64,000 bases of DNA from NCBI RefSeq assembly GCF_042683045.1, contig NZ_JBHUIT010000034.1, forward strand, positions 219,800 to 283,799. Reading direction: 5' to 3'. The DNA comes from Luteolibacter algae. GTDB taxonomy: Bacteria; Verrucomicrobiota; Verrucomicrobiia; Verrucomicrobiales; Akkermansiaceae. A program made the translations under genes and the position numbers. How positions within the stretch are numbered: the first letter of the stretch is position 1; each line of letters begins with the position of its first letter. The notes beneath the pieces are model-generated. The model did not search any database. It had not been told where the DNA came from and saw only the letters and a list, made by a program, of their open reading frames with translations. Shown here one piece after another: positions 24,764 to 33,156 of the stretch.

Positions 24764-26103
24764 TGGCTTTTCACTGGCTGGGCTTTTGGAATGAACCGCT
24801 GTTCGAGCATTGTGATAGCATCGCGCTGTAATTCGATTTTGCCGAGCAAAGGGTGCTCCGCATGAACAATGTTCTCCCCGAACTCACAGGAAGACACGTG
24901 AACCTCCCCGTTTCCCTGAAGATGTAAAATCAAATTCTGATCTTTGTTCGTAGAGATCTTGGTTCCCTTTTTCGCGATAAATACCGTCGATACTTCGTCT
25001 TCCGGTATCTCAATGGGTGCGGGTTGAAAATCGCTCTTGAATACATAGACACGGCCTTCGTGATCCGAGCGGATCGTCTGCAGAATTCCGCTGAATCTTT
25101 CCCCGTTGCGGCCGATCAGAGAATCGGTTTTTGCATTGCCGCGCTTCTCGGTCCGGTGTCTATCGCCCAGATCATGCCACTCACTGACCTCCAAAAAACG
25201 TATTTGTTGCTCACTTTCAGCAGGTGCCTGGCTGATGAGCGAAATACCATTGCCAGCAGGGATATCTTCGATTGGATCGGTAAACCGGCCCTCCAGCTCG
25301 CCGTTAAGATATAGATGAATCTCTCCGGTGGATCGATCCATACGGATTTCTATATCCAGCCGATTGGTGGAAAATTGCTCGGGAGGTCGGTTCAACATGA
25401 CGATCGGAATGAAACGGTTTGCTCCCGTTGATTCGCGTTTGATCTCCACTCCGGCTCCGGCGAATTGCAGAAAGTATCGGTCAGCCCGCGCACCCTGCTT
25501 TTCAAGGGGATCGGCGAAGGATATGCGGAAATTCGGATGCGTAGCCCAGCTGAGAGTGAACGCGATTACAAATTTCTCGGGAAGTTCAAGCTCCCTGGAC
25601 AAGGTGCCGGGACCAGTCGCCAAATAGGTGTTATTTTTTAACTCCCAGTTGCGGGAACCATTGAGATCTCTTTTCCATCCGGAAAAATTCCTGGTGCCGC
25701 TGTAGACGACGGACTCCGGAAATATTCCGAGTTGAATGGAATCCACAATGTCACGGGGTATGTCCAGCTCTCCGAATGTGTGCGAGCTTGTTTGTAGGAA
25801 CTGTCCGCTGAAGGTCTCGATGCCCACCGGTAGAACATCGCCGTTAAGGAGGCGAATGCGTTGACTCGGAATTTCGATCGGCTGGGAGCTGAGCGAAAAA
25901 TTTACCTGCTTCACTGTCCCGGAATGAATGAGTAAAGGTTTTTTTGAAATCGGAGATGCCAGCGTAATCGTGCCGCCGGCATCCATGGCTATCAGATCGC
26001 CGGTCAACTTGCTCTCATCCCGCAGCGAAACGTCCGCCGCACCCGCCAGAAAAGTGGCGGAAAAGAATCCAATCAACGATAGTGTATGGTTAAAAATCGA
26101 CAT
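24760..26103 (-). CDS. Secreted LamG-core protein with four beta modules (paralogue 2)
   Basis: 447 residues with a signal peptide ending near FLAGAADVSL. The order of parts is the same as in its two neighbours: two N-terminal modules (DESKLTGDL; LLNGDVLPVG), a LamG-like core (about 140-320, with GEIHLYLNGELEGRF and IRFLEVSEWHD), and two C-terminal modules (RNGERFSGIL; LHLQGNGEVHV). It is the most diverged of the three and has lost several NGD signatures. Its ATG lies 14 bases inside the end of the upstream paralogue, and its stop overlaps the next start, so all three are translated as a coupled set. No function is known. Confidence 0.8.
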   Translation of the reverse strand: MSIFNHTLSLIGFFSATFLAGAADVSLRDESKLTGDLIAMDAGGTITLASPISKKPLLIHSGTVKQVNFSLSSQPIEIPSQRIRLLNGDVLPVGIETFSGQFLQTSSHTFGELDIPRDIVDSIQLGIFPESVVYSGTRNFSGWKRDLNGSRNWELKNNTYLATGPGTLSRELELPEKFVIAFTLSWATHPNFRISFADPLEKQGARADRYFLQFAGAGVEIKRESTGANRFIPIVMLNRPPEQFSTNRLDIEIRMDRSTGEIHLYLNGELEGRFTDPIEDIPAGNGISLISQAPAESEQQIRFLEVSEWHDLGDRHRTEKRGNAKTDSLIGRNGERFSGILQTIRSDHEGRVYVFKSDFQPAPIEIPEDEVSTVFIAKKGTKISTNKDQNLILHLQGNGEVHVSSCEFGENIVHAEHPLLGKIELQRDAITMLEQRFIPKAQPVKSQ

Positions 26104-27577
26104 TCCAATTATCTAAAAAATTTCCCGTTGATCGAAATTCCAACATGGTCGCGGAATCCAGGCTCATATTCAAATCGCCTACCGCGCTATTGAAAAGACG
26201 GAGCTCATTCTCGTTTCCGCCCCGTGGTTCCCCGCTGATCTGCCCGATAGGATAGAGCCGGACTTTCATGGAAGTATCATGATTTTCTTCGGCTTGCAGG
26301 AGTTTGGATTTAGCAAAACGGATCTCCGCCACGTCTTCCATCGGAAAGCTGAACTTCCCGTAGCGACCGCTCAAAACCAACTCGCCCGAATGAATTCCTT
26401 CGATCGTGCCAGAGAATCTGTCGGTGCCGTTGGTCATCAATACGATATCCTGGTCATCCACCTGCATGCTGCGTGCCGCATCCGGCATGCCATTCCATTC
26501 AGCGACGACGATCTCGGAAATTCTGGCTGGTGAATTTTCCGCTTGCACCACAAAGCCATACCCGTTTCCGCGGCCTGCATAGCCTTCCTCGGGATGATCT
26601 CCCGCATTCAGCTCGCTCCACTGGACCACGAACTCGCCGTTGACGAATAGCACGATTTCTCCGCTGTTTCGGTTGCAGCGGATCTCCACACGCGCACTTC
26701 CGGATTCTCCAAGCCGAACATTGATATTGTTTGTTTGCACCCTTTCCAGCCTTGGGCGGCCTTCTTCATCGAAGGCGGTGCGGTATAGCATCACGTAATT
26801 CGAATACAGATGCATCACATAACCTTCGCCGAACAAGCCTGGCAAGGAGGCGGGCTGTCCCGGGCGGATCAAATCCTTCTGCTCCTCCGGATTCTTCATC
26901 TTGGGGATCACAAAATCGGCGTGAAATGCGACAGCCAGAGACAGCCGATTTTTCCAAGCTACTTCGAACTGAAGGGTGGAGCGATCCGGCATGCCATCCT
27001 TCCGAGCCAATGCTGTGCCGACTTTTTCATTCTGCCAATACCAGGCTGATCCTGAAAAGGCCCACATCGGTGACTTGTTCCCGGCATCGTTACCCGCCTC
27101 CATTGGAGGAAGTCCTGCCGGGAATTCATGACTAACCTGAGTCCATTCTGCCGCACTGAATGGCCCCTGATATAGCAACCTTCCCGATAATGGTCCGGGA
27201 GCGACGAGGCCCACTTGGTTTCTTGGAATTTCAAGAAGTCCCGCAAACTCCGTTTCCAGCAGAAGCCGGGTGTTATCGAGATCACGAACCAAACCCGGAA
27301 TGCGATCTCCATTCACGGTTCCGATATGGGAAAGTCCCGAAAGGGCCGTTTTCGGGTGCTCTCCGTTCAAGACAATTTGCCGAAGCTCGGAGGCTTTGAA
27401 TGTGACGGCGTTGTCAATATCAACTCTTTCCCATAGGACACCGCCCTCGGTGGTAATCCCGGAGTAGCTTCCATGAAGTTGATCGCCATTGGTAAAGCGC
27501 AGGATGTCTCCTTTTTGCTCGGCATGAGCTCCTGAAGCAATGAGCGCCAGTATAGCTATTATTCCCCGGTAACTCAT
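26090..27577 (-). CDS. Secreted LamG-core protein with four beta modules (paralogue 1)
   Basis: 495 residues. A signal peptide (about 1-19, ending GAHAEQ) is followed by modules at FTNGDQLHGSYSG and GTVNGDRIPG, then a longer LamG-like core (about 130-365). The core holds GEIVLFVNGEFVVQW and ARISEIVVAEWNG and includes inserted loops absent from the other two. Two C-terminal modules follow (TNGTDRFSGTIEG; IGQISGEPRG). It is the best-preserved member of the tandem set and follows the squalene-cyclase-like gene with an ATGA overlap. The three genes clearly arose by duplication and then diverged strongly, which suggests distinct subunits rather than simple dosage. Confidence 0.8.
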   Translation of the reverse strand: MSYRGIIAILALIASGAHAEQKGDILRFTNGDQLHGSYSGITTEGGVLWERVDIDNAVTFKASELRQIVLNGEHPKTALSGLSHIGTVNGDRIPGLVRDLDNTRLLLETEFAGLLEIPRNQVGLVAPGPLSGRLLYQGPFSAAEWTQVSHEFPAGLPPMEAGNDAGNKSPMWAFSGSAWYWQNEKVGTALARKDGMPDRSTLQFEVAWKNRLSLAVAFHADFVIPKMKNPEEQKDLIRPGQPASLPGLFGEGYVMHLYSNYVMLYRTAFDEEGRPRLERVQTNNINVRLGESGSARVEIRCNRNSGEIVLFVNGEFVVQWSELNAGDHPEEGYAGRGNGYGFVVQAENSPARISEIVVAEWNGMPDAARSMQVDDQDIVLMTNGTDRFSGTIEGIHSGELVLSGRYGKFSFPMEDVAEIRFAKSKLLQAEENHDTSMKVRLYPIGQISGEPRGGNENELRLFNSAVGDLNMSLDSATMLEFRSTGNFLDNWNVDF

Positions 27578-28560
27578 TTTTCGTAAATCGGTAGATAGCG
27601 GTAATTCAAAGCCAGGGAGAGCAATGCGCCCGCTGTGCTGAATGCCTGCCCTTGATTGCCCGGGAACGATCCGTCAGGAGACTGGATCGTGCCCAGATAT
27701 CGAATATTTCTATTATTCCAGTCTCTCCATATATCCTCATCGGCATGAAATAGAGCCTGGGACATATAATACTCATAATAATAGGGATAGTATCTGTCCC
27801 GGTAATCCAGATTCTTCTTCAGATACTCCAGGCTTGCTCGATAGCCTCTGGAGTCTGTCTCTTTGGCAAGCGAAAGGCATAGGGAACCAATCGCCGTCAA
27901 TGTGGGTTTTCCCCCTGCGGACGAGGTGTATCCGTAAGATCCATCGCTGGCCCTACAGCTTGATAAATAGGCGAGCCCCTTGCGGATAACATCATCCGGG
28001 ACAGAAATTCCCGCATTTCTAGCTGCAAAAAGACTCACGATCTGGCAACCGGTTACGGTGGTGTCCGCATCCTTGCTCTCGGGAGTATAACGCCATGCCC
28101 CTGAGCGATTCCGCTTTTGCGCACTCACGATGAGCTCTACTGCCGATTTCAATGCCTTTGCCAGCTTCGGGTGTTGGATCACTCCGTAAGACTCGGCAAG
28201 AGCTTTCGTGGCAAAGGCATGGTTATACATGCTCGTCCCGATATAGCCATTCACTCCGCTTTGCTTGGAGATCAGGTAATCTATTCCTTTCCGGATCACT
28301 TCAGCGTAGGGCCCATGATTCGGGTCCTCCCCATGTGCCAGAAATGCAGCGACACACAGACCGACAACACCCGGTTCCGATCCCGCGCCGTCGTTCCAAT
28401 TGCCTTCGGCGGTTTGTTTTTCGGAGAGGTAGCGCAAACCTCTTTCATAAATAAGGTCAACTTGCGCCGGGATGGTATCGTCCTGACGGTTTAGCAAACC
28501 CTGGGATCGCACCGACGCAACGGAGCAAAGGCAAACGGAGATGAAGGAGCGGCGGATCAT
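27574..28560 (-). CDS. Secreted squalene-cyclase/prenyltransferase-fold protein lacking DXDD
   Basis: 328 residues with an N-terminal signal (IRRSFISVCLCSVASVRS). The rest is an alpha/alpha barrel of cyclase-type repeats: LRYLSEKQTAEGNW, YLISKQSGVNGYIG, GAWRYTPESKDADTTVTG, YLSSCRASDGSYGY, TIQSPDGSFPGNQG. The place where squalene-hopene cyclases have DXDD reads DADTT, so terpene cyclisation is unlikely. Proteins of this type are common in planctomycetes and verrucomicrobia and are thought of as periplasmic binding modules. It is third in the six-gene operon, 3 bases after the small helical protein and overlapping the first LamG paralogue by 4. Confidence 0.82.
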   Translation of the reverse strand: MIRRSFISVCLCSVASVRSQGLLNRQDDTIPAQVDLIYERGLRYLSEKQTAEGNWNDGAGSEPGVVGLCVAAFLAHGEDPNHGPYAEVIRKGIDYLISKQSGVNGYIGTSMYNHAFATKALAESYGVIQHPKLAKALKSAVELIVSAQKRNRSGAWRYTPESKDADTTVTGCQIVSLFAARNAGISVPDDVIRKGLAYLSSCRASDGSYGYTSSAGGKPTLTAIGSLCLSLAKETDSRGYRASLEYLKKNLDYRDRYYPYYYEYYMSQALFHADEDIWRDWNNRNIRYLGTIQSPDGSFPGNQGQAFSTAGALLSLALNYRYLPIYEK

Positions 28561-28563
28561 TGT

Positions 28564-29190
28564 CTATTTGGATACCTCACCCAGCCCCCGGTTGTAAGCA
28601 TCAAGTGCTTGTTGAAATTCTCCAGGCAGGTTTTTGCCGGCGATACCAGCCGCCTTGGGGATCCGGCGCTCGACACTATGGCCATTGGAATCGCCAGCCG
28701 CCGCACTATTTTCCGCATCGGAATCTCCGTTTTGGCCCTGCCCTGGTTGGGCGCCTGCATTCGCGTTTTTGCCCCTTTCATTGGCGCCGGGTTCCTTGCC
28801 CATCATTCGCTCCATCATATCCATCATTGCGCTTCCGGCATCTCCTCCACCTTGTTGATCCTGCTTTGCTTTGGCTGCCTGATGGATTTTCTCGATGATT
28901 TCCGTTTGGGCCGCGATGGTTTTGCCGCCCGTGTCCAAGTCCGCCAGATAGTCGGTAGTTTCATCCATGATACCTTCAACGGTGGAAAGTAGTTCAATCA
29001 CCTCGGATACAGTTTGCTCAATGACGAGTTGCTGGACGTCCGCAGAAAGCTCATCCTGCTCATCGGCCAAACGCTCCGATCCTTCGGCGTGCCGCTCCAG
29101 TATCGACTTCTCAGGGGAAATTTCTTCGGCAGCCGCTATGGAGAGCAATTGGGCTGCAGCTAGCAGAGCTATGGGATAAAGGAGCCTCAT
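28564..29190 (-). CDS. Small secreted helical, Gly/Asn/Gln-rich protein
   Basis: 208 residues. A signal peptide (about 1-21, ending SIAAAEE) is followed by a long helical region (about 25-115, rich in Glu, Gln and Leu: DELSADVQQLVIEQTVSEVI). A low-complexity linker comes next (about 125-170: GANERGKNANAGAQPGQGQN), then a short closing segment EFQQALDAYNRGLGEVSK. No enzyme motif is present. It overlaps the DUF4175-like gene by 4 bases (ATGA) and shares with that protein's tail a charged helical character, so the two may interact. Similar small proteins accompany DUF4175 genes in related bacteria as far as I recall. Confidence 0.75.
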   Translation of the reverse strand: MRLLYPIALLAAAQLLSIAAAEEISPEKSILERHAEGSERLADEQDELSADVQQLVIEQTVSEVIELLSTVEGIMDETTDYLADLDTGGKTIAAQTEIIEKIHQAAKAKQDQQGGGDAGSAMMDMMERMMGKEPGANERGKNANAGAQPGQGQNGDSDAENSAAAGDSNGHSVERRIPKAAGIAGKNLPGEFQQALDAYNRGLGEVSK

Positions 29191-31826
29191 TTGGTCAATT
29201 GTGCGGAATTACGTGCGTCGCGTTTCAGCTGTTCCAGAACCCTCGTCCGGGCTCTGACATCCTGCTGCTTCTGGATCATTTTCATGACTCTGAGCATAAA
29301 TTCAAAATCTTCATCCTCAGGATCTGCGGCACTACCTCCACCTCCACCGGACCCGTTGTTCTTGTTCATCTCATCGGCCAGAATGGCAGCCCACCCGGAC
29401 AATTTCTCAGCCCAATATTTGGCTTTTTCTGTCGCAGTATATGAATGATTCTTCTGAAGTTTTACACGGATATCTTCCAGACCGAGATCTATTTTGGTTT
29501 CCTGCATTTGATCCAGTATACCCTTGAAAACTTTGTCCCCTGTCCGGGCGTGATAGTGACCGAGATCCTCTTGGATCCATCTGATATCGGAAGCGGTTTG
29601 AACTTGCTGACGGGTAGTGTCTGTCAGCTTCCGTTGGTCCGCCGGGTCAATCTGGCTCTCCCTCAGGCCAATAATATTCGGGAATGAGGCGATCAGCACG
29701 CCGGCAATGCTATTTTGTTCGGAGGCTGCCTTTTTCAGACGGCTTACAAACGTGCTGGCTTCAAAGCGCTTGTTTGCGTCATTGGCTTGCTCCAGAGCTT
29801 TTTTGATTTTCTCAACCACCTTCTTCTGCGCCTCGACAGCATCCTCCACATCGTCTTTGGACTTTTCAGGTGTATTGGAAAGCTCCTGAGCTTCCCGGAG
29901 CTTATCGCGCACCTCCGGCATATCCGCATCGGAGAGCTCCTGCATGGATTTCAGCGCCTCCGCCATCTTTTTAAGCGTTTCCTTGTCAATCTCCCCATTG
30001 CGGGTGGCACCTTTCATGATGTCCTCCATGCGTTCGGTGAGGTCTTTCATCCGCTGGGTGTTCTCACTTTCAGCCTGTTCCTGCACATCGAGCCGTTTTT
30101 GGTTTTCATCGGCTTGCAAATCTCCGGCATCCAAACGCTCGAGCCGCTGGTTCTCATCCAATAGATTCAGTTCCTTACGGGAAAGATCCTCCAACTCGCT
30201 AATCGCGCGATCGAATTTACTCTTCAGGATTTGGGAATGTTCTTCACGCGTGAGCACATAGACCACGATAGGCTCAGAATATACGCGGCTTCTTTGAGGA
30301 AAAAAATCCTCGGAAAAGGCCCGGAGCACGAGTTTTTGCGGACCCAGTCCGAAAGCCTCTGGCGAAAAGGAAGCTTGCTCCATGATTCGTGTTATCTCTG
30401 GACCACCCCCCGGCAGCAAAAGTTCGTTCTTCTCGCCAGTAGGTTTTCCCGAGCCTGGATCAAGTGTCTCCCATTCGATTCCCACCCGCTTCAACCCAAA
30501 ATCATCTTCACACAAGATCTCGAAGTCTAAAACCTCTTCCGGGAGAATTGCCTTTTGCCGTTCAAGTCCCTGGGTGTAGGCAACCGGAGGATTATCTTTA
30601 ACTGCATTGACCCGGAGCTTGAAATTGCTCGCGTTAGACAGTCCGTGTTCATCAGCCCATGAAAAAGGCAATTCATAGGAGCTTTGTCCGATTTCGATTG
30701 GAGCGGTTTCGGCAGACAACCGATCGAGGACCAAAGGTCCTTGTGACGATTTATCTGCGGCGGTGGCCGGAGCACTCTCCCTGTCTCGCTCAATTTCAAT
30801 CGGCGGTCCGTAGCTTCCTGATTTCAAAGGCCTTGTCATCTCAAACCGGAATTTCAGTGTGCTCCCTTCCACTGCGCTAACCTCGCCAACCGAAAGATCG
30901 GTCTCGCGATCCGGTAGCTGTAGATATTTCGGAGAGCTGACGTAAACCTTCATACCCGTGACGCTCGGGCGCTGCATAGGTTCCACTTTGATGCGATGCA
31001 CAAGATCTCCGATCTTGAAAATCACGGTTCCCTTTTCCTGCTGTCCTGGAAACCGGAAAATGTAATGATCGCGGTTCAGCTGCGCCTGAATCTCGGGTTG
31101 TAGCCCATATTGTGCAGAGCCGCGGGTGGGCTTTTGTTCGGAAGCCGGAGCCAATTTCAGAGTGATCTCAAAAGCCTCACCGTAAGGAACCACGAGATGA
31201 TCCACAGAATCCTCAAGCTGGGTGAAGGTATACCTCTCAATGTCTGAAAAGGGTTTCAACCAGCGTTCCACGGAGTTGATACCCGCTTTCGGAGCGACTA
31301 CGAAGGCAAGAGCGGCGCAAGCACTCAGCACCATCGCCGCAAGTGACCATTTTCTGTGACGCGGTGTCGGCAACGCAAGATTGAGGTCTCTCTTCGAAAC
31401 CTCTGAACTGACGACCTCCATCGCGGCGGCTCGTAATCTCGGTGAGAGGGAATCGTCGTTTTCAAGCTGGGCCTGGAGCTCAATGACTCCCAGTAGCCGG
31501 TCTCCCAAACCTGGAAACTTCTTGGCAATGAGTTTGGCCAGTTGTCCTTCGTGACGATGCCTCCAAATCCAGCGGTGTAGCCAATAAGGTGCAAACCCCG
31601 CGAAGAATGACACTCCGGAAATTAGAATAATAAAGCGGCACCAGGACGGTGTTTGCCAGATGCGATCCAACCCGAAGATCAGTAAAAAGGACACCAGGAG
31701 GCCTATCGCTCCTGCCGCGACGGACTCCATCATTTTGCGCCTCCACAGCACTTGGCGGAAGCTCTCCAGCTGCGTGCGCAAACTGTCCGGGATCTCGTTC
31801 GTGCTATTGGCTGGATCGGGTGACAT
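29187..31826 (-). CDS. DUF4175-like membrane protein with long coiled coil
   Basis: 879 residues. Two N-terminal transmembrane helices (about 39-55 and 62-80) are followed by a cytoplasm-exposed basic loop, then a third (about 160-180: WSLAAMVLSACAALAFVVA). A large extracytoplasmic beta-rich part comes next (about 195-515), then a highly charged coiled coil (about 535-700: DRAISELEDLSRKELNLLDE) and a helical tail with a run of Gly. This matches the DUF4175 family. The gene is first of the six-gene operon, so it is the probable membrane anchor for the secreted products encoded behind it. The upstream gap 31827-31988 should hold the operon promoter. Confidence 0.8.
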   Translation of the reverse strand: MSPDPANSTNEIPDSLRTQLESFRQVLWRRKMMESVAAGAIGLLVSFLLIFGLDRIWQTPSWCRFIILISGVSFFAGFAPYWLHRWIWRHRHEGQLAKLIAKKFPGLGDRLLGVIELQAQLENDDSLSPRLRAAAMEVVSSEVSKRDLNLALPTPRHRKWSLAAMVLSACAALAFVVAPKAGINSVERWLKPFSDIERYTFTQLEDSVDHLVVPYGEAFEITLKLAPASEQKPTRGSAQYGLQPEIQAQLNRDHYIFRFPGQQEKGTVIFKIGDLVHRIKVEPMQRPSVTGMKVYVSSPKYLQLPDRETDLSVGEVSAVEGSTLKFRFEMTRPLKSGSYGPPIEIERDRESAPATAADKSSQGPLVLDRLSAETAPIEIGQSSYELPFSWADEHGLSNASNFKLRVNAVKDNPPVAYTQGLERQKAILPEEVLDFEILCEDDFGLKRVGIEWETLDPGSGKPTGEKNELLLPGGGPEITRIMEQASFSPEAFGLGPQKLVLRAFSEDFFPQRSRVYSEPIVVYVLTREEHSQILKSKFDRAISELEDLSRKELNLLDENQRLERLDAGDLQADENQKRLDVQEQAESENTQRMKDLTERMEDIMKGATRNGEIDKETLKKMAEALKSMQELSDADMPEVRDKLREAQELSNTPEKSKDDVEDAVEAQKKVVEKIKKALEQANDANKRFEASTFVSRLKKAASEQNSIAGVLIASFPNIIGLRESQIDPADQRKLTDTTRQQVQTASDIRWIQEDLGHYHARTGDKVFKGILDQMQETKIDLGLEDIRVKLQKNHSYTATEKAKYWAEKLSGWAAILADEMNKNNGSGGGGGSAADPEDEDFEFMLRVMKMIQKQQDVRARTRVLEQLKRDARNSAQLTK

Positions 31827-31866
31827 CGGTTCAATACAGCGCTTTCACGCCTTCAATGGTTGCAGC

Positions 31867-31879
31867 ACTCTGACAGAGT
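31867..31879. promoter_or_regulatory. Short palindrome upstream of the six-gene operon
   Basis: ACTCTG-A-CAGAGT is a perfect 6+6 dyad 41 bases upstream of the first ATG of the operon. Length and place fit a repressor site, but a palindrome of this size can also occur by chance. Confidence 0.3.
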
Positions 31880-31988
31880 TACGGCTCAACTCCAGCAGTT
31901 TTCTCAGCCATCGGGGTCGAATTTACATCCCGCTTACAAAGCGAATCCCACGTTCCATAAAAATAACAGAGGGATCGTGCCTGGGAAA

Positions 31989-32978
31989 TCATTCATCCTT
32001 GAAAGGCTCGGCACGACGTTCATCGATGCAGTGGTTCAACCACGCGACAAGTTTGTCTGCTTCCTCTGATTCCGAGCGAAGCGAATTCAGCGCCACCCAG
32101 TCGAGGTGCGGACGGGACTGGGCTGCAGCTATTTTGTGTATATCCAGCTTTGCCATGATGGCTTCTGTTTCTTTCGGATGGGCGTTCAGGATATTGGCCG
32201 GTCTAGGCAGATCGTCCAACACTTCGGGTGTCATTCCAAAAGATGTTACTCCCACTCCATATGCGGCACTGAGTTTGCGCAAGCCATCCGCCAGCGCTTC
32301 GTCCGCGATAGGACCAGCGTAGATAAGTTCCCCCCCCTGGGCCCACATTGAGACGGAAAGCGTTTGGAAAAAGTCCTCCCGGTAAGTCATCAATGAAGGT
32401 GAAAGTCTTAGTCGTGCCGAATGTAACCGGAACGGAGCAATTCCGAGTCGTTGCTTCAAAGATAACATTCCGCCGTCGAGCGACATTTCCTCGTCCGGGG
32501 ACCCGCCGGTTTCCCAATCCACAAGCACAAGTTCCGGATATTTCCACAGATTGCCAAGTGGTGAGGTATTGGTAAAGGGATCCCGGAATGCGAAAGGAAA
32601 ACGTCCGTTCACCTCATAATACCTTGTAACAACCGCCCGGAATTTTCGAATTCGGAGCATCGCGCTATCAACAGAGGAGTCATCACCGCTGATGTCGTCC
32701 AGCCGTCCCTGAGTCCAGGCGAGAAGCTCTTGCGCACCGGATAGGGCAGGAAGCGGTTCGCTCCGGCGGTAATATCCTTGGCCCTTCTCGACTTTTGCGA
32801 TCGCTGAAGTCGGATCGCACGACATGATCGAAAAATGATAGCGGAGGGATGCGTCTGAATAATTCCCTGTTAGGTTGATGCGGGCCAGTCGTATGAGCTC
32901 AGTTCCCTTGATCGCCTCCGCAGGATTATTGGGCAACAAGGTTGGTAAAATATCATTTAACTGCTTTCTGAGACTCAT
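31989..32978 (-). CDS. COG2958/HrgA-like protein: winged helix plus restriction-nuclease-like domain
   Basis: 329 residues. The N-terminal 80 residues form a winged-helix-like domain (SLRYHFSIMSCDPTSAIAKV then a QGYYRR wing). The C-terminal part carries KYPELVLVDWETG, then YREDFFQTLSVSMWAQGGEL and LADGLRKLSAAYGVGVTSFG. That order resembles, from memory, the COG2958 family, which includes Helicobacter HrgA and has a restriction-endonuclease-like core with ELK near the first block. Here the corresponding strand reads FRLHSARLRL, so the catalytic Glu-x-Lys seems missing. It is divergent from a SNF2 helicase gene. A role in DNA metabolism or regulation is inferred; nuclease activity is doubtful. 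Confidence 0.5.
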   Translation of the reverse strand: MSLRKQLNDILPTLLPNNPAEAIKGTELIRLARINLTGNYSDASLRYHFSIMSCDPTSAIAKVEKGQGYYRRSEPLPALSGAQELLAWTQGRLDDISGDDSSVDSAMLRIRKFRAVVTRYYEVNGRFPFAFRDPFTNTSPLGNLWKYPELVLVDWETGGSPDEEMSLDGGMLSLKQRLGIAPFRLHSARLRLSPSLMTYREDFFQTLSVSMWAQGGELIYAGPIADEALADGLRKLSAAYGVGVTSFGMTPEVLDDLPRPANILNAHPKETEAIMAKLDIHKIAAAQSRPHLDWVALNSLRSESEEADKLVAWLNHCIDERRAEPFKDE

Positions 32979-33156
32979 AAGGGGAGAAGATTCGCTAATC
33001 TCCAGTCATCCAATCTGCCACTACCCTTCCCATCAAGCGCTTTCTTCGCACAAGATGTTAGCCCTTGGTTTTGAAACTTCCTATTGCACAAAATCGGTTT
33101 TCTGGCTTAGCCTCCCCCTCCCGACTTTCAGAAACTCGGTTTTTTCCTTCACGCCT

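Noticed and set aside
32875..33156. N-terminal extension of the SNF2 protein
   Set aside because: Overlaps the divergent 31989-32978 gene and contains no conserved sequence; the ATG at 33157 fits better.
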